From: an uncultured Leucothrix sp.
GTDB lineage: Bacteria; Pseudomonadota; Gammaproteobacteria; Thiotrichales; Thiotrichaceae
Length of the DNA: 6,543 nucleotides
Direction of reading: 5' to 3'
Assembly (NCBI GenBank): GCA_937923375.1
Contig: CALAJG010000043.1
Span: 1 to 6,543, forward strand
The notes beneath the pieces were generated by a model that did no database searches, was not told where the DNA came from, and saw only the letters and a list, made by a program, of their open reading frames with translations. The position numbers and the translations under genes are program-made. Positions 6,385 to 6,543 of the stretch are shown here, in pieces. Each line of letters starts with the position of its first letter. Within the stretch, counting starts at the first letter, position 1.

Positions 6385-6543
6385 ATGCAGGAACAATACG
6401 ACCACGCCACCGTAGAAGCTGCGGTTCAATCCTATTGGGATGAGAATGATTCCTTTACCGTCACGGAAGATGAGGGCAAAGAGAAATATTATTGTCTCTC
6501 CATGTTCCCGTACCCTAGCGGTAAGCTGCATATGGGTCACGTG
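6385..6543 (+). CDS. leuS: Leucyl-tRNA synthetase, N-terminal 53 codons (3' end outside window)
   Basis: LeuRS charges tRNA-Leu with leucine in the cytoplasm. From ATG 6385 the frame is open to the window edge and reads MQEQYDHATVEAAVQSYWDE, then TVTEDEGKEKYYCLSMFPYP and SGKLHMGHV, close to the E. coli LeuRS N-terminus. The class I HIGH signature appears as HMGH (residues 49-52), following the typical CLSMFPYPSG strand. The N-terminus appears complete, since MQEQY matches other bacterial LeuRS starts. The upstream sequence offers no convincing Shine-Dalgarno (ACAGTCTT before the ATG), while the start itself is well supported by homology. The gene diverges from the DUF255-family gene. The catalytic core, editing domain and anticodon-binding domain lie beyond the window. 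Confidence 0.96.
   Translation, partial: MQEQYDHATVEAAVQSYWDENDSFTVTEDEGKEKYYCLSMFPYPSGKLHMGHV

Noticed and set aside
6322..6540. Minus-strand open frame of 72 codons at the right end
   Set aside because: It is antisense to the leuS start, whose protein matches LeuRS clearly through HMGH. The antisense product shows no recognisable motif.

Overview
The window reads as an ordinary chromosomal stretch of a gammaproteobacterium with moderate GC. The evidence is the adjacent uvrC-pgsA pair, a class I fructose-1,6-bisphosphatase, and a leuS N-terminus very close to the enterobacterial LeuRS. I cannot name the genus. A marine lineage (Oceanospirillales or Cellvibrionales type) is a guess from the general look of the proteins. 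I see no mobile element, CRISPR array, tRNA or rRNA.

Layout. (1) Positions 2-796, plus strand: the C-terminal 264 codons of uvrC, whose start lies outside the window. (2) Positions 848-1414, plus: pgsA (phosphatidylglycerophosphate synthase). (3) Positions 1436-2449, minus: fbp, convergent with pgsA. A perfect 10-bp inverted repeat at 1431-1453 spans the junction and the fbp stop codon. (4) Positions 2539-6216, minus: four genes packed head to tail with overlaps of 4, 1 and 13 bases. In transcription order they are a secreted DUF255/YyaL-type thioredoxin-fold protein, a MotA/TolQ/ExbB-family membrane protein, an ExbD-like single-span protein carrying a YfaP/DUF2135-like domain, and an unrecognised small protein with two membrane segments. 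fbp follows 89 bp downstream on the same strand. (5) Positions 6217-6384: a divergent, AT-rich intergenic region. (6) Positions 6385-6543, plus: the first 53 codons of leuS, cut off by the window end just after its HIGH-type motif.

The part most worth attention is the four-gene cluster. The housekeeping genes around it (DNA repair, phospholipid synthesis, gluconeogenesis, leucyl-tRNA charging) are conventional. The cluster pairs an apparent proton-channel-type motor couple (ExbB-like plus ExbD-like) with a secreted thioredoxin-fold protein. The ExbD-like partner appears to carry a different periplasmic domain from the usual ExbD/TolR one. The tight overlaps predict coordinated translation, so the four products probably work together at the inner membrane and in the periplasm. 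Their substrate or target cannot be read from the sequence.
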